Shown here in pieces: positions 5,303 through 6,885 of a DNA stretch of 6,885 nucleotides. The DNA is from Deltaproteobacteria bacterium. Lineage in GTDB: Bacteria; Myxococcota_A; Polyangia; Polyangiales; Houyiibacteriaceae. The notes under the pieces are model-generated. The model made no database searches. It was not told the DNA's origin and saw only the letters and a list, made by a program, of their open reading frames with translations. Within the stretch, counting starts at the first letter, position 1. Each line of letters opens with the position of its first letter. The stretch covers positions 1 to 6,885 of the forward strand of contig JAPUKT010000148.1 in assembly GCA_027295555.1 (NCBI GenBank). The letters run 5' to 3'. A program made the position numbers and the translations under genes.

Positions 5303-6885
5303 GGTCCTCAGCCATCCGGTCGAGTAGCGCGGCAGCTCGCTCTCGCGCTTGCGTGAGGTCCGAGCTCGCACTCATGTGCGCGTACAGGTAGTACTTGAGC
5401 TTGGGCTCGGTGCCGCTCGGACGAACCATCGCGCAATGGCCTCCTTCGAGCTCGAAGACCAAGACCTCGCTCTTGGCGAGCTCTGTGTGGGGCATCTCGC
5501 CGTCGGGCGTCCACCGCACCCGGCGGCCGAGGTCGATCATGCTCGTCACTGCGTAACCCCCGATCTCTGTCGGAGGCTGCTTGCGTAGATCTTCGACCAA
5601 CTCCGTCAGTCGCCCTCGAGCGTTTACCCCGTCGAATCTTCGCGAGATTTGCCTGCTTTCGAAGACCCCATGTTTTCGCCAGAGCGATTCGAGCGCATCG
5701 ATAAGCGTCTCCCCACGAGCTTTGAGTCGAGACGCCATGTCGGTGATCAGGAGGGCCGAGCTGATGCCGTCTTTGTCGCGGACCGACGACAGGGGTGCAT
5801 AGCCGAGCGCCTCTTCGTATCCGAACACGTATTGGTAGCCTTCGCCTTCGAGCTCGAGAGCGCGGTTTTGGATCCATTTGTGGCCGGTGAGCGTCTGCTC
5901 CCACCGTGCTCCATGGCTTGCGGCAACGGGTCCGAGCATGGGGCTGCTCACGATCGTCGAGATCACCAGTGGCTTGTCGAGCTCCGCGTGGCGTGTGAGC
6001 AGGTCGTCGGCAAGAAGGATCCCGATGTCGTTGCCGGAAAGCGACTCGAACGTACCTTCGTGCAGGACGGAAACCGCCAGCCTGTCCCCATCGGGGTCGT
6101 TCGCGATGACGAGATCGGCGTCGATGTCTGAGCCGAGCGCGAGCACTCGGTCCATCACGCCGGGCTCTTCGGGGTTCGGGAAAGCGACCGTTGGGAACCG
6201 ACCGTCTGGAATGGCTTGCTCGACGACGCTGCGGATTTCGCAAACTCCGACTTGCGACAAGATGTCGCGCAGCGTGCATTCGGCCACGCCATGGAGCGCA
6301 GTGTATGCAACGCGCACTTCGCGGCGTTCGTCGGATTGTTGCACCGCGCTTGCCACGAGATCGACATAGGCTCCGACGAGGTGGTCGACCTCACGGAGGA
6401 GTCCTCGTTCGCGTCCCTCCGTCATCGTGATCCGAGGCAGCTGGTCCGCCGGCGGGGCAAGCTCGATCTCGCGGGCGATCCCCTCGTCATTCGGCGGGAT
6501 GATCTGAGCACCGTTTTCCCAGTAGACCTTGTAGCCGTTGTACTCCCGTGGGTTATGGCTTGCCGTGATCATGACGCCGCCGCCTGCATCGAGCTCGAGC
6601 ACCGAAAAGGCCAACACCGGGGTTGGCACCACGGCGGAGAACGTCCACACGGGGATCCCGGCTCCAAGTGCGACCTCGATGACGTCTTGCGCAAAGACGT
6701 CGCTTTGGAGGCGCGCGTCGCGTCCGATGCAGATGCCTCGCGTGATCACGCTCGGCACCTGCCGTTTCAGCCAAGCACACAGCCCGGATGTCGTGCGCAT
6801 GACGGTTACGCGATTCATTCGTGTAGGCCCGGCTCCCAGCACACCGCGTAGCCCCGCGGTACCGAACTCCAGCGATCCCGCGAAC
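5277..6885 (-). CDS. Phosphoglucomutase/phosphomannomutase (alpha-D-phosphohexomutase family), 5'-partial
   Basis: Interconverts hexose 1- and 6-phosphates through a phosphoserine intermediate; cytoplasmic. Counting from the GTG at 6842, motifs are in family order: T-A-S95-H-N-P (catalytic Ser), N-D-P-D-G-D-R (248-254, metal), G-Y-E-E-A-L-G-Y (341-348, sugar specificity) and R-P-S-G-T-E-P-K (474-481, phosphate binding). The N-P-E-E-P-G segment (223-228) and G-Y-E-E-A point to the PGM2/PgcA-like branch, which includes phosphoglucomutase, phosphopentomutase and glucose-1,6-bisphosphate synthase activities, so the exact substrate is open. The frame continues upstream of 6842 to the window edge, reading L-E-F-G-T-A-G-L-R-G, the standard N-terminal motif. 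The real start therefore lies to the right of the window, and the GTG is internal. Domain architecture is otherwise complete to the TGA at 5277-5279. It overlaps the convergent hypothetical gene by 26 bases. Confidence 0.95.
   Translation of the reverse strand, partial: FAGSLEFGTAGLRGVLGAGPTRMNRVTVMRTTSGLCAWLKRQVPSVITRGICIGRDARLQSDVFAQDVIEVALGAGIPVWTFSAVVPTPVLAFSVLELDAGGGVMITASHNPREYNGYKVYWENGAQIIPPNDEGIAREIELAPPADQLPRITMTEGRERGLLREVDHLVGAYVDLVASAVQQSDERREVRVAYTALHGVAECTLRDILSQVGVCEIRSVVEQAIPDGRFPTVAFPNPEEPGVMDRVLALGSDIDADLVIANDPDGDRLAVSVLHEGTFESLSGNDIGILLADDLLTRHAELDKPLVISTIVSSPMLGPVAASHGARWEQTLTGHKWIQNRALELEGEGYQYVFGYEEALGYAPLSSVRDKDGISSALLITDMASRLKARGETLIDALESLWRKHGVFESRQISRRFDGVNARGRLTELVEDLRKQPPTEIGGYAVTSMIDLGRRVRWTPDGEMPHTELAKSEVLVFELEGGHCAMVRPSGTEPKLKYYLYAHMSASSDLTQARERAAALLDRMAEDLSPSSNGY

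Noticed and set aside
5308..6279. Minus-strand frame of 323 codons within the mutase gene
   Set aside because: It is an out-of-frame reading of the mutase; the Arg-rich composition is typical of a shifted frame in high-GC DNA.

Overview
The window looks like high-GC chromosomal DNA (GC content judged by eye, not computed) from a Gram-negative bacterium. The best guess is a myxobacterium or related deltaproteobacterial lineage (Myxococcota). Reasons: a PP2C phosphatase carrying a PEGA domain next to an FHA protein, a lipoprotein, a secreted barrel-like protein and several lineage-specific hypotheticals. This placement is inferred from gene content, not from a phylogenetic marker. No mobile element, phage gene, CRISPR array or rRNA was seen.

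Layout. Bases 1-392 (+): nearly complete MAPEG-family membrane protein whose start lies just off the left edge. 423-1349 (-): LppY/LpqO-type (DUF1259/PF07485) lipoprotein with two copies of its domain. 1352-1424 (-): tRNA-Thr(CGT), ending two bases before the lipoprotein start codon, with its own candidate promoter at 1455-1483. 1522-1890 (-): small, very acidic hypothetical protein containing eight consecutive GAG codons, behind a near-consensus sigma-70 promoter (1923-1950). 1989-2612 (+): exported, probably outer-membrane protein, divergent from the acidic gene and possibly leaderless. 2731-4197, 4208-4795 and 4820-5302 (+): a compact run of a membrane-anchored PP2C Ser/Thr phosphatase with an extracytoplasmic PEGA domain, a tail-anchored FHA protein, and a cysteine-containing protein I do not recognise. 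5277-6885 (-): phosphoglucomutase/phosphomannomutase, 5'-truncated by the right edge and overlapping the preceding gene tail to tail by 26 bases.

How the genes may work together. The clearest functional unit is 2731-5302. The phosphatase would remove phosphate from Ser/Thr in the cytoplasm, possibly tuned by its PEGA domain across the membrane. The FHA protein would bind phosphothreonine peptides at the same membrane. No Ser/Thr kinase is in the window, so the partner kinase must lie elsewhere. The remaining genes (MAPEG, DUF1259 lipoprotein, tRNA, hexose-phosphate mutase) look like independent chromosomal genes. No intergenic stretch exceeds about 120 bases.

I do not see a clearly new defence or mobile system. 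The most unusual items are the PP2C-PEGA/FHA/unknown gene set, the tRNA-to-lipoprotein junction and the GAG-repeat acidic protein.
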